This document shows, piece by piece, positions 18,351 through 27,564 of a stretch of 32,265 nucleotides of DNA. The notes under the pieces are model-generated. The model was not told the origin of the DNA. It made no database searches and saw only the letters and a list, made by a program, of their open reading frames with translations. Made by a program: the position numbers and the translations under genes. The DNA lies in NCBI GenBank assembly GCA_010092845.1, contig JAADYW010000159.1, positions 1-32,265 on the forward strand. The letters are read 5' to 3'. Position 1 is the first letter of the stretch. Each line of letters opens with the position of its first letter. This stretch comes from Chloroflexota bacterium (GTDB lineage: Bacteria; Chloroflexota; Anaerolineae; Aggregatilineales; J027).

Positions 18351-19321
18351 TCATTCCCTCCGCTGTCCATTGATGGCATCGGCAGAGCCTTCTTATCCCG
18401 GCGTTTCGGGCGTTCGCGCGTTTTCTGCTCATCCACGGTGCCAATCTTGGCGAGGGCTGGTCCTGCGGGGATGATTTCACTCCCCAGGCCAAGCGCGTTT
18501 TCGCTCAACCCAAAAGCGATGCCCATTAATTGTGTGAAGAATAGCACTGGAATGTGGAAGTTCGTCCCAAACATGCGGTTAACTTCGTTCTGATAGGCGT
18601 CCAGATTAAGCTGGCACATCGGACACAGGGTGACAATGGCATCAGCACCGTAGTCACTCGCGTTTTGTAGGAGGCGACGGATGAGCTCGTAGGCGGTCTC
18701 TTCGCTGATCTGTGTCATATGGCCGCCACAGCAGTGCGTCTTCATGGGGAAGTCAACAACATCCGCCCCCAGGGTCACCATCAACTCGTCGAGATGAGTC
18801 GGGTATTCGGTGTTGTAACCCGTCTCAGGGCGTACAATCAAGCAGCCGTAGTAGGGGGCTACCTTGATACCGCTGAGGGGTTTGGTCACTTTCGTCTTGA
18901 TCTGCTCAAGTCCGACATCTTCAATTACCACATCCAGCAGGTGCCTCACATTAAGCGCACCGGCTTCATACGACAAGCCGCCAGCAGCAAGGGCCTGGTT
19001 AACCTGGCTGTTCAAATCCTTGTACTTGGACATGTAGTCGTTGGTCTTGCGCAGATTGAGGAAGCAAGCGCTACAGGGCGCCACCAGGTCCTGCGAGCCA
19101 TTCGATTGCACTGCTAGCGACAAATTGCGAGCTACCAGGCTATAGGCGGGCAACGCATCGACACTGAAGTACTCGGTTGCGCCACAACAATTCCAGTCGT
19201 CAATTTCATTAAACGTCAAGCCGAGCTGTTTATTCACGGCTTGCATCGATTCGTCATAGGCGTGTGCTGTCGCTTGAAGCGAGCAGCCCGGATAGTACGT
19301 ATAGGTTCGGCTATTCTCCAT
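18347..19321 (-). CDS. hdrB: Heterodisulfide reductase subunit B-like (two CCG domains)
   Basis: YYPGCSLQATAHAY...WNCCGATEYF...CSACFLNL and PYYGCLIVRP...THCCGGHM...CPMCQLNLD. Confidence 0.94.
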   Translation of the reverse strand: MENSRTYTYYPGCSLQATAHAYDESMQAVNKQLGLTFNEIDDWNCCGATEYFSVDALPAYSLVARNLSLAVQSNGSQDLVAPCSACFLNLRKTNDYMSKYKDLNSQVNQALAAGGLSYEAGALNVRHLLDVVIEDVGLEQIKTKVTKPLSGIKVAPYYGCLIVRPETGYNTEYPTHLDELMVTLGADVVDFPMKTHCCGGHMTQISEETAYELIRRLLQNASDYGADAIVTLCPMCQLNLDAYQNEVNRMFGTNFHIPVLFFTQLMGIAFGLSENALGLGSEIIPAGPALAKIGTVDEQKTRERPKRRDKKALPMPSMDSGGNE

Positions 19322-19323
19322 TG

Positions 19324-19887
19324 TCAGGCCTCCTGCCGGGCAATGCGCTTAGCTTCTTTTAGGATGGCTGTTAGCTGGGGAAGGTTGTTAATCTTCTCCG
19401 GCGTAACGTTGAGGCGGCCTTTACGCATCATGCTGAAGCCCAGGCCACCTTTACGCAACATGCTCAGCGGGTGGTGTGTCAGGTGATAGCGTGTGGCCAG
19501 ACCGAACTCAAAACTCCGCCCGTACCGCTCGACGTAACCGATGAAGCTCTCGGAAAAGGCGGCGTGGGAGTCCTGATGGTATTTGCCGGCCTGAATGGCC
19601 TTTTGCTTGATGGCGTACATGAGATCAGTGATGGGGATATCTTGTGGACAGCGGACGGTGCAGTAATAGCAAGATACGCAGTACCACGGCGTATTGCTCT
19701 CAAGCACATCTTTGTCCATCCCGGCGGAGAGCAGAGCAAAAAGGCGGCGGGGGGTGGAATCCATATCCGCGCCTGACGGGCAGGAACCACCACAGGTTCC
19801 GCACTGCAGACACGTAATCAGGGTTTCACCTCCTGGTGTTTCCGCCATGACCTGCTCGAACAGTCCTCGTTCTGAGGTCTTGGGCAT
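19324..19887 (-). CDS. hdrC: Heterodisulfide reductase subunit C-like 4Fe-4S protein
   Basis: CLQCGTCGGSCPSGADMDSTPRRLFALL...WYCVSCYYCTVRCPQDIPITDLMYAIK; start MPKTSERGLFEQ with AAGGAAGG RBS. Confidence 0.92.
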   Translation of the reverse strand: MPKTSERGLFEQVMAETPGGETLITCLQCGTCGGSCPSGADMDSTPRRLFALLSAGMDKDVLESNTPWYCVSCYYCTVRCPQDIPITDLMYAIKQKAIQAGKYHQDSHAAFSESFIGYVERYGRSFEFGLATRYHLTHHPLSMLRKGGLGFSMMRKGRLNVTPEKINNLPQLTAILKEAKRIARQEA

Positions 19888-20210
19888 AGGAACCTTCCTT
19901 GAATCCAGGTGGATGATCAGGAGGGTAAGGATGCGCGAGGGTTGTAAGGCACTCTTTATCAAAAAGTCATTTATTCAAGAAATTTCTAGTAAAATACAAT
20001 CTCTTCTACTAATGATTGCGAACTCTCTGGCCACGCTTAGCCATCAGTCTCGACGATCACGCGTAGAGCATCCCTAACCATATAAACAAATATATTAAAT
20101 TCATTAGAATTCTGTCACGTCTGATTGTCATGCACTATGTGTGATGACTGTCATAACCTAGGTTAAATTTGGAAATAACATAGGTTTTATTAAGTTTTTA
20201 CAGGGTAATT

Positions 20211-20226
20211 CGTGAAATTATTCACA
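20211..20226. promoter_or_regulatory. Candidate CRP/FNR-superfamily operator
   Basis: CGTGA-AATTAT-TCACA, one mismatch from TGTGA-N6-TCACA, in the divergent region between hdrC and the flavodoxin gene. Confidence 0.45.
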
Positions 20227-20375
20227 ATTAAGTTTAATGTGATTTCTGGTTATATTATGAGTGACATCGCGGCGGGATCGAATCGTAGTTTCGACTCTGC
20301 TTCCGCTTTTTGCCAGGCGAGCGGGAACGCGACAGTATTGCCAGGAGTTATTCAAATGTGTTAGTGGAGGTCGGT

Positions 20376-20894
20376 GTGAAAGAGAAATATCTGGTTACTT
20401 ATGCATCGCGCTATGGTTCTACGGCAGAAATTGCCCAGCATATTGCTGGGATCCTTGCGAAGCAGGGTTGGACCGTGGACACAAAGCCTGTTTCCGAAGT
20501 TGAAGACCTCGAAATCTATCGGGGGGTTTTGATCGGCAGTGCAATCTACTCTGGCGAATGGGACCAGGCCGCGGTCGAGTTTATCAAGGCGCAACAGCGA
20601 TTATTAGAGGGCTTGCCGCTGGCCATCTTCATGGTTGGCATGCGCCTGCGAGATCAATCCGAGGAGATGCGCAGCACGGTCCTGGCGCAGTTTGAAGTCT
20701 ACCAGGTGATGTTGAAACCGCTCGCGATCGGGCTCTTCGCCGGTGCTCTGTTCTATGACAAGCTTTCGCCGATTGTGCGTTTGCAGCTCAAAGGTAAAGG
20801 GTTACCCGAAGGCGATTTCCGCGACTGGAGTGCGATTGAGCGCTGGGCGGAATCGCTGCCCGGATTGTTTGCATCAACTGAGGCGGCTGAGTAA
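20376..20894 (+). CDS. Flavodoxin-domain protein (HemG/menaquinone-dependent protoporphyrinogen oxidase-like)
   Basis: YLVTYASRYGSTAEIAQHIAGILAKQGWTVDTKPVSEVEDLEIYRGVLIGSAIYSGEW; GTG start preceded by GGAGG. Confidence 0.87.
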   Translation: MKEKYLVTYASRYGSTAEIAQHIAGILAKQGWTVDTKPVSEVEDLEIYRGVLIGSAIYSGEWDQAAVEFIKAQQRLLEGLPLAIFMVGMRLRDQSEEMRSTVLAQFEVYQVMLKPLAIGLFAGALFYDKLSPIVRLQLKGKGLPEGDFRDWSAIERWAESLPGLFASTEAAE

Positions 20895-20895
20895 A

Positions 20896-20928
20896 ACCCA
20901 GGGAGGCGCCGGCGCTGGGTGCCTCCCT
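20896..20928 (+). terminator. Candidate terminator/competing hairpins
   Basis: AGGGAGGC (20900-20907)/GCCTCCCT (20921-20928), and alternative ACCCAG/CTGGGT; no U-tract. Confidence 0.35.
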
Positions 20929-21171
20929 ACGACACATGTGTTCTTACCGCCAGCAGACGCTATAACCCAGCTAATCAGCTTTGCCACCTATGACCGGGCA
21001 CGGTAGCCAGCTTCGTTTGATCCAACGGCTTTTGTATACTCTTGCCCCCTTAGGCCAATAAGATATGGTCAGCCTGGGCCACCTGGCAACCCGCTATCCT
21101 ACCGATGCAGATTCTTTCTCGGCCCCTACAATTTGTGGCATTAGAGAGGCCATGCATCGGGAAGGACGACC

Positions 21172-21873
21172 ATGCCGTTTTTGGAGATCAAGAATCTTGT
21201 TAAGGACTATCAATCACCCGCCGGAGAGCTATCCGTTCTACAGGGTGTCAACCTTGAGGTTGAGAAGGGTGAGTTCATAGCGATTGTCGGACCCTCCGGC
21301 AGCGGCAAGACTACATTGCTAAATATGATAACCGCCATTGACCGTCCAACGAGTGGCCAGGTCATTGTGGACGGGACTGTGGTGTCCGACGCGGGCCAAA
21401 ATCTGACGAAGTGGCGAGCTCGTAACATCGGTATTGTCTTCCAATTCTTCCAGCTATTGCCAACCCTGACCATAAGCAACAATGTCATCTTTCCGATGGA
21501 CTATGCGGATGTGCATCCCCGCTCTCAGCGTCGCGAAATCGCCCTGGACTTGCTGGAGCAATACGGAATCCGTGATCAGGCCGAGAAAACACCGGATATG
21601 CTATCAGGCGGGCAACGACAACGTGCCGCGATTGTCCGGGGTTTGGCCAATCACCCACCGTTGCTGATCGGTGATGAGCCAACCTCAGCTTTGGACTATA
21701 TGAACGCCAAGAATGTGTATGAGGATTTTAAGCGCCTAGCCGACAATGGCATGACTGTCATTGTGGCTACCTATGATTACGAGATCGTGCGCAACGCGCC
21801 CAAGGTACTCGAACTCAAAGACGGCGTTCTTCAGACCGTTAATCTTGAGGAGAAGGAGACACAAGTAGCTTGA
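21172..21873 (+). CDS. ABC transporter ATP-binding protein (MacB/LolD type), H-loop Tyr variant
   Basis: GPSGSGKTTLLN, LSGGQRQRAAIVRG, LLIGDEPTSALD; TVIVATYDYEI where T-H-D is expected. Confidence 0.95.
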   Translation: MPFLEIKNLVKDYQSPAGELSVLQGVNLEVEKGEFIAIVGPSGSGKTTLLNMITAIDRPTSGQVIVDGTVVSDAGQNLTKWRARNIGIVFQFFQLLPTLTISNNVIFPMDYADVHPRSQRREIALDLLEQYGIRDQAEKTPDMLSGGQRQRAAIVRGLANHPPLLIGDEPTSALDYMNAKNVYEDFKRLADNGMTVIVATYDYEIVRNAPKVLELKDGVLQTVNLEEKETQVA

Positions 21874-24680
21874 TGAATCCGCGAAGCTCCATCAATCTCT
21901 CGACCATCCGCCAAATATGGGGAATTCTGATGGCCCGTAAAGGGCGCACAGCCCTGGTCGCCATTAGCATCTTCATCGGAGTTCTGGGTGTAGTAACACT
22001 GATCTCAGCCAGTGATATCCTTATCAGTCAACTGGAGTCTGATATCAAACAGAGTGAACTGCCTATGATCCAGGCGTTCATCCGGGCTGAGAGCGAGGCT
22101 AAGCCGCCGATCGATAACGAGGCACATCTCGAAACGCTGCGGCAGCAATCCGATGCCACTGAGATCGAAGCTCAAGCCAACTATCCCTTTTACTGGCGTA
22201 ATCCAGGCGAAGAGCGCTTCGACGAAGCGCGGCTATTTGCTTTTTCGGAGCCGTTCTCTGAGGTTGATATGGAACCTGCCAGTCTGGTTAAGGGTGAGTA
22301 CCCCTCCGCTGGCGAAAACGAGCTTGCAGTCGAACGCCGCATGGCTGAGGAGCGCGATTTGTCGGTAGGGGATTCTGTCGAGGTGCGGGTATTGGGCGCT
22401 GTTGATGGCGATGATGACCAAGAAGTTCCGACTGAGACATGGACAATCAGCGCGATCGTTTTCCATCCCTACGGGCAACAACCCGATAGCACCATGTTCG
22501 CGCCGATGGAGGATGCGCGCTATTTAGCCAATTTCAAGAGCTTTAGCCGCATTAGCGCGCGGTATCGTGATTTCTCCACTGCTGAAGAGTCGCGGGATAG
22601 CTTTTTGCAGGCGATCGCAGACCAAACACCCTACATCGTCATATTTGATATCGCCGAAGACCCTGCGCAGAACACGTTTATCCAGTCTACTCAGGACTAT
22701 GCCAATGTATTGACAGCGCTAGCCATCGTCGCGCTGGCCGTCGCCGCATTTTTAGTAATCAATGTGGTCAACGCACTGGTTATTGAACAGCGCGAGGAAA
22801 TTGGCGTAATGAAGTCGCTAGGGGCTACCCGGCTAGAGGTCTTCTTGATTTATGCGGGTGTAGTAGCTGTCTACGGGCTGATCGGGGTTATCCCGGGTGT
22901 GATTATTGGCATGCCGCTCGGCTATCAACTGGCAGTGTACATTGGGGATTTCATCAATGCGTACATCACTGATTTCGTGTTATCACCGCTTGGAATCGGG
23001 CTTGGGATTGGGCTTGGCTTAGCAGTACCAATCCTATCGGCGATCTTACCCGTCTACTATGGCACCCGTGTCACCATCCTCGAGGCCATGACCAATCTTG
23101 GCATTTCCGACGGTATGCGTGGCGGACCGATTGCCAGATTTCTTAAGCGTGCGCCGCTACACACCAACATCAAACAGTCACTGGGAAACATCAGCCAGAA
23201 GCAATGGCGCTTTGCGCTAACAGTGCTTGCGCTCACGATTGCCACTGCGGCGTTTATGGGGGTGTCGGCGCTATTCATTCAACTGGATGACACACTCCAG
23301 GATACGCTGGGAACATTTGACTACCAGGCTCAGATCGAACCCAATGAACTGCAGAGTTATGATGAGATGGAGTCACTAATTCGGAACAACGTGGGCGGGG
23401 TGGAGACAGTTTATCCAGGCACTGCCCTGGCTGTGGAAGCTGAGGGTTATGTCTCCCAGACGGCTGGGACGAACCGCTTGTTTGTACTCGGTATCGAAAC
23501 CGGTAGCGGGTTGGTCGACTTCGATCTGGAGGCTGGTACGGCGTGGCAAGATGATCCAGATCGCGAGGGCATTGTGCTGACCACAACAGTGACCAGCCAG
23601 CTCGATAAAGAGGTTGGCGATACCATCGTCTTGAGATCGGCTAGCAAACAGCTTGAAACTGAGATTATTGGCATTGCTAAGCTTCCGCTGGGGACCGGCT
23701 TCATGCGCTGGCAAACGCTATCATCCTTTGCTGGTTTCACCGCCGGTGCCCCAACCCCTAATCAGTACCTGACGACCCTTAGCGCGCCGGAGCAAATGAA
23801 TGGCCAAGTCACGGCCTGGGGAGTTGACCAGCAAGTTGCTGCGAGCCTTCCAGTTCAAGACGGGAGCTCCATTTCAGCCGATAGCCCGGACCAGGTGCTC
23901 CTCAGCCAATCAGCGGCCAAGCAAGCCGAACTGAGTGTTGGTGATACTATCACGCTCGGAGCAGGGGGGCAGTCGCGGGACTATACCATAGGCGGTGTCT
24001 TCTCCATTCCTGATCAACTCCAGCAACAGGTTGAAGAGGATGTTCCCGAAGAGATCGTAGTCTTCTACTGGGAGGAACTGGCCACGCTTGAAGGCCGCAA
24101 CCTTGACGGACAGCCGGTGCCCAATGCCTTCTTGATCGCAACCGAGAAGAGCGAGCCTACCAGCCAGGAGGTCGATGAGGTGATTGATGAGATCAACTCA
24201 GTCCTGGTGGACAATGGGATTACTGCATCATACCAGAATCAGGTACAAGTCACCGAACAAGCCTCCGATGCCATCTTGAGCGTTAGCGTAATTCTGAATA
24301 TCGCTTCTGTGATTATGGCAGCTGTTGGCGCTATCGGGTTGTTGACGACCTTGTCAATAGCTGTAGTGGAGCGGCAGCGAGAAATCGGCGTAATGCGTTC
24401 GGTGGGGGCCCGTTCTCCCACGATCATCGCTCAATTTCTGATTGAGGGTGCTCTGGTTGGCGTATTGGCCTGGGTAGTGGCCCTCCCGCTCGGTTACGGG
24501 CTAGGGATCCTGATCACGGATTTGCTTCCCGTGAGTAGCGGCCTGATTGAGTTCAGCTATCCGCCATTGATTGTAGTGGTTGGTCTGATCGGTGTGCTGG
24601 CCATTGCTGCCTTATCGAGCATCTGGCCGTCACTCGCTGCCGCTCGAAAGACAGTTTCTGAAATCCTACGCTACCAGTAG
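21873..24680 (+). CDS. ABC transporter permease with two FtsX-like domains (MacB/FtsX superfamily)
   Basis: 935-936 aa; two FtsX segments (EQREEIGVMKSLGATRLEVF and ERQREIGVMRSVGARSPTII), large extracytoplasmic regions; start overlaps the ATPase stop (TGATG). Confidence 0.93.
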   Translation: MNPRSSINLSTIRQIWGILMARKGRTALVAISIFIGVLGVVTLISASDILISQLESDIKQSELPMIQAFIRAESEAKPPIDNEAHLETLRQQSDATEIEAQANYPFYWRNPGEERFDEARLFAFSEPFSEVDMEPASLVKGEYPSAGENELAVERRMAEERDLSVGDSVEVRVLGAVDGDDDQEVPTETWTISAIVFHPYGQQPDSTMFAPMEDARYLANFKSFSRISARYRDFSTAEESRDSFLQAIADQTPYIVIFDIAEDPAQNTFIQSTQDYANVLTALAIVALAVAAFLVINVVNALVIEQREEIGVMKSLGATRLEVFLIYAGVVAVYGLIGVIPGVIIGMPLGYQLAVYIGDFINAYITDFVLSPLGIGLGIGLGLAVPILSAILPVYYGTRVTILEAMTNLGISDGMRGGPIARFLKRAPLHTNIKQSLGNISQKQWRFALTVLALTIATAAFMGVSALFIQLDDTLQDTLGTFDYQAQIEPNELQSYDEMESLIRNNVGGVETVYPGTALAVEAEGYVSQTAGTNRLFVLGIETGSGLVDFDLEAGTAWQDDPDREGIVLTTTVTSQLDKEVGDTIVLRSASKQLETEIIGIAKLPLGTGFMRWQTLSSFAGFTAGAPTPNQYLTTLSAPEQMNGQVTAWGVDQQVAASLPVQDGSSISADSPDQVLLSQSAAKQAELSVGDTITLGAGGQSRDYTIGGVFSIPDQLQQQVEEDVPEEIVVFYWEELATLEGRNLDGQPVPNAFLIATEKSEPTSQEVDEVIDEINSVLVDNGITASYQNQVQVTEQASDAILSVSVILNIASVIMAAVGAIGLLTTLSIAVVERQREIGVMRSVGARSPTIIAQFLIEGALVGVLAWVVALPLGYGLGILITDLLPVSSGLIEFSYPPLIVVVGLIGVLAIAALSSIWPSLAAARKTVSEILRYQ

Positions 24681-24707
24681 TACGAAATTAGTTAACAAAG
24701 GACCATC

Positions 24708-25412
24708 ATGGAACCATTGATTACGATGAAGAATGTCAGCAAGGTCTATGAGACCAAAGCTGGCCCCATTCATGCTCTTCGTGGCGTTGATCTGACCGTA
24801 AATGAAGGTGAATTCGTGGCAATCGTGGGACCTTCGGGTAGTGGAAAAAGCACGCTAATCAATGTCATCACCGGTATTGATACGCCAACGGATGGCGAAA
24901 TCGTTGTTGGTGGCCAACGCCTCAATGACATGAACCAGGACGATATTGCGACCTGGCGCAGCAAAAATGTTGGGGTTGTGTTCCAGTTCTTTCAACTGCT
25001 ACCGACTCTAACCGTACACGACAATGTTATTGTCCCCATGCAGTACGCCAATACGCATCGGGGTGAGCGGGGCGAACGTGCGCTGGCAATGCTGCGGCTG
25101 GTCGGCGCTGAGCATGTTGCTGACCAGTATCCGGCCCAGATTTCCGGCGGTGACCGTCAGCGGGCTGCCATAGCGCGGGCCCTCGTCAATGATCCGGTCG
25201 CTCTGGTTGGCGATGAACCGACTGGCAATCTTGATCCGGAATCAGCCGAAAAGATCATCCAGCTATTTGAAGAATTAGTGGATGCTGGCAAGACGATTGT
25301 GCTGGTCACTCACGACCGCGCCCTGGCTGGACGTTTGCCCCGCGTCGAAGAGGTGCGTGGTGGAAGTCTTGTTGCTGAAGAGGATATCGATGAGCGTTTG
25401 CTGGTGCGCTGA
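24708..25412 (+). CDS. ABC transporter ATP-binding protein (MacB/LolD type), SGGD signature variant
   Basis: GPSGSGKSTLIN, ISGGDRQRAAIARAL, ALVGDEPTGNLD, VLVTHDRALA. Confidence 0.95.
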   Translation: MEPLITMKNVSKVYETKAGPIHALRGVDLTVNEGEFVAIVGPSGSGKSTLINVITGIDTPTDGEIVVGGQRLNDMNQDDIATWRSKNVGVVFQFFQLLPTLTVHDNVIVPMQYANTHRGERGERALAMLRLVGAEHVADQYPAQISGGDRQRAAIARALVNDPVALVGDEPTGNLDPESAEKIIQLFEELVDAGKTIVLVTHDRALAGRLPRVEEVRGGSLVAEEDIDERLLVR

Positions 25413-25633
25413 GCATGCCAGATTATTGTCTCAATCAAAGTTGAAGTGATGCCTGGCTAGAGTGGGCTGGCCATGAGCCAGTGGCTTTGGGCTATTCGCA
25501 AGGCAGCCAAATGTCCACTGGATGTTGCTCTTGGCTCCAGCACCCTGCTCGTCAGCTGGGGCGTTTCACAGCGCCTCAGGGATTTGCTTTTCTTCAATAT
25601 CCATAAAGGGATATTCTGCGTTTTTGGATCGAT

Positions 25634-26119
25634 TCATTCCCGCATGGGGCACTTCTCGCTTTCGTACTCAACCGCAATAGTGATGTACTCGAGAGGCAAG
25701 CTATCAATTGCCCGCTTCCCGTCCTCCCGAATGCTCACAATCTCGTCGCTGGATGTTCCATCAGCGGCTTCACGGCTGACCGCGACGTGAATGCTGCGCG
25801 GAATGTGCTGTTTCTCGCGGTTGCGTCGGCCCGGACGGGGCCGTCAGGCGCTAACGTGGCCGGTTGCGGCGTGCGTAGCCGTGACGAGTAGCGTGTGTCG
25901 CTTTGCTTCTCTGAAACGTGTTCAAGGTACCAGGCTAGCTCTAATGAAAGGCTATCGCCCAGGTCGTGCAATGCATCGGACAGGATGGCGACACTGTTGA
26001 TGAGCAGTCCCCCAACAATCTCCGCCAGGGTGCAAGGTGAGATTCAGGAACAAGGCTGTCCCAATATCGCTGTGGTTATCCTGGTCCGGCTGTTCATGTT
26101 GGTGTGTCGCGTTGTTCCC
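25634..26119 (-). pseudogene. Cation diffusion facilitator (CDF/ZitB-like) transporter remnant: N-terminal TM1-2 region and C-terminal cytoplasmic tail, middle deleted
   Basis: Minus-strand pieces: GNNATHQHEQPDQDNHSDIGTALFLNLT / TLAEIVGGLLINSVAILSDALHDLGDSLSLELAWYLEHVSEKQSDTRYS / (shifted frame) YGYARR / SIHVAVSREAADGTSSDEIVSIREDGKRAIDSLPLEYITIAVEYESEKCPMRE*; frameshifts between pieces. Confidence 0.8.
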
Positions 26120-26203
26120 TGCTCACCGACTGATGCTGTCCCCATTGCTGTTCAAACCCGGTCGGTTTTCGTAGTTTGGTGTTGCACGTAGTCAATATGG
26201 CGG

Positions 26204-26248
26204 GCAAACCTGCGTGTGGAAGCAGATTCCTCCCGCACGCAGGTTTGC
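26204..26248 (-). terminator. Strong hairpin downstream of the LysM/GerMN gene
   Basis: GCAAACCTGCGTG (26204-26216)/CACGCAGGTTTGC (26236-26248), perfect 13-bp stem, extendable to 16 bp. Confidence 0.6.
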
Positions 26249-26270
26249 GTGGTGCATTGTTCACACGGGC

Positions 26271-27518
26271 CTAGCGAATGGCTTCGGCCAGAGGTTGCCC
26301 ATTAATCGAGATTGTCACCTCGTCGATGGTGTCATATTGCAATGCTGTCTGGCGGAGTTGTTGCTCAATGCGCGGAACATCACACACGCCGCCAATACTG
26401 ACGTCACCACTCAGGGCGATAATCGCTTCGCCATTCTGGATGTCGATGCCATCAACTATCAGGTTGGAGCGGTACAGCGCATTGTACAGGCCTGACTGGC
26501 CATAAGTACGCGTGTCAATTGCGAGCAACTCCCCTAGAGCCGCTGTCAAGGGAGCGATGGTCGGGCGGATGTCATCTATAACTGGCACAAGGCTATCTCC
26601 ACAGCCGATTTCCATGCCAGACCGACCTGCATCACCCAGTGCCACCAGATAGATCTGGGTTTGATCAAATAGTGCTGTTTCGGTTACCTCGAACACCTCA
26701 GAGATGGTTTCCTGATTATTGAGCACCACAACACCGACCCATTCCTCGCCAATGTCGGCGGTTTCGGGAATGGCCACTGTAGTTGAGAGGGTGCCGTCTA
26801 AGCCGATTTCACGCACAGCGAGGACATCGTATTCTGAGCGGAAGCGTCCCAGGCCAATTTCAACGCGTGCACCAGGCGGAAAGCCGGTGGCGGTCAGCGT
26901 GAGGACGGTGCCTGGCGGACCACTGTCCGGGGCGATAGATACGGTGTATGGGCTATCGGCGGTGGGTATCGCCAGGCGCTGTCCGGCGTAGATCAGGGAA
27001 GGGTCTACGATGTCTGGGTTGACCGCCAATAACTCAGCAACCGTGGTGTCACACGCCACAGCGATCTCTGAAAGGGTTACGCCTCGCTCGACTTCATAGA
27101 AGGCTCCACACTCTTCAGGATCTATATCGTTAGGTGGGGGCATGGGCGTGATAGGCTCAACTGGTTGCGCCGGATAGGAATCACATAGAATAGCCATTTC
27201 AGGATCGGTGGCATTCTCGGGTACCCGGTAATCATATGTGATACCGGCATAAGTTATTAGAAACTGATAGCCAGGTGTGATGACCTGCGCATATCCCTGA
27301 CCTGGCCTGGGGCAGCCAAGACTAGCATCCGGGAAGTCGCGTGCCTCCCATTGAAAACGTGTTATCGTTTCAAAATTAATGGGATCACCGGTTTGGATGG
27401 CCAAAGCGTCAAACGCCACTTCAATCTCTGGCGGCGGGGAAGGCTGTTGGGCTACTGCCGGTACAATTCCCAGCGCCGGCAGCAATAGTAGGACGATCAT
27501 GGTCAATATGCGTTTCAT
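26271..27518 (-). CDS. Secreted protein with LysM and C-terminal GerMN-like domains
   Basis: Signal peptide MKRILTMIVLLLLPALGIVPAVAQQ; LysM CGAFYEVERGVTLSEIAVACDTTVAELLAVNPDIVDPSLIYAGQRLAIP; GerMN-like YGQSGLYNALYRSNLIVDGIDIQNGEAIIALSG. Confidence 0.82.
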   Translation of the reverse strand: MKRILTMIVLLLLPALGIVPAVAQQPSPPPEIEVAFDALAIQTGDPINFETITRFQWEARDFPDASLGCPRPGQGYAQVITPGYQFLITYAGITYDYRVPENATDPEMAILCDSYPAQPVEPITPMPPPNDIDPEECGAFYEVERGVTLSEIAVACDTTVAELLAVNPDIVDPSLIYAGQRLAIPTADSPYTVSIAPDSGPPGTVLTLTATGFPPGARVEIGLGRFRSEYDVLAVREIGLDGTLSTTVAIPETADIGEEWVGVVVLNNQETISEVFEVTETALFDQTQIYLVALGDAGRSGMEIGCGDSLVPVIDDIRPTIAPLTAALGELLAIDTRTYGQSGLYNALYRSNLIVDGIDIQNGEAIIALSGDVSIGGVCDVPRIEQQLRQTALQYDTIDEVTISINGQPLAEAIR

Positions 27519-27564
27519 GGTCTGTCTCCTCCTTGTTTTAAGGAAAGCACTGCGAGGGCATTGT

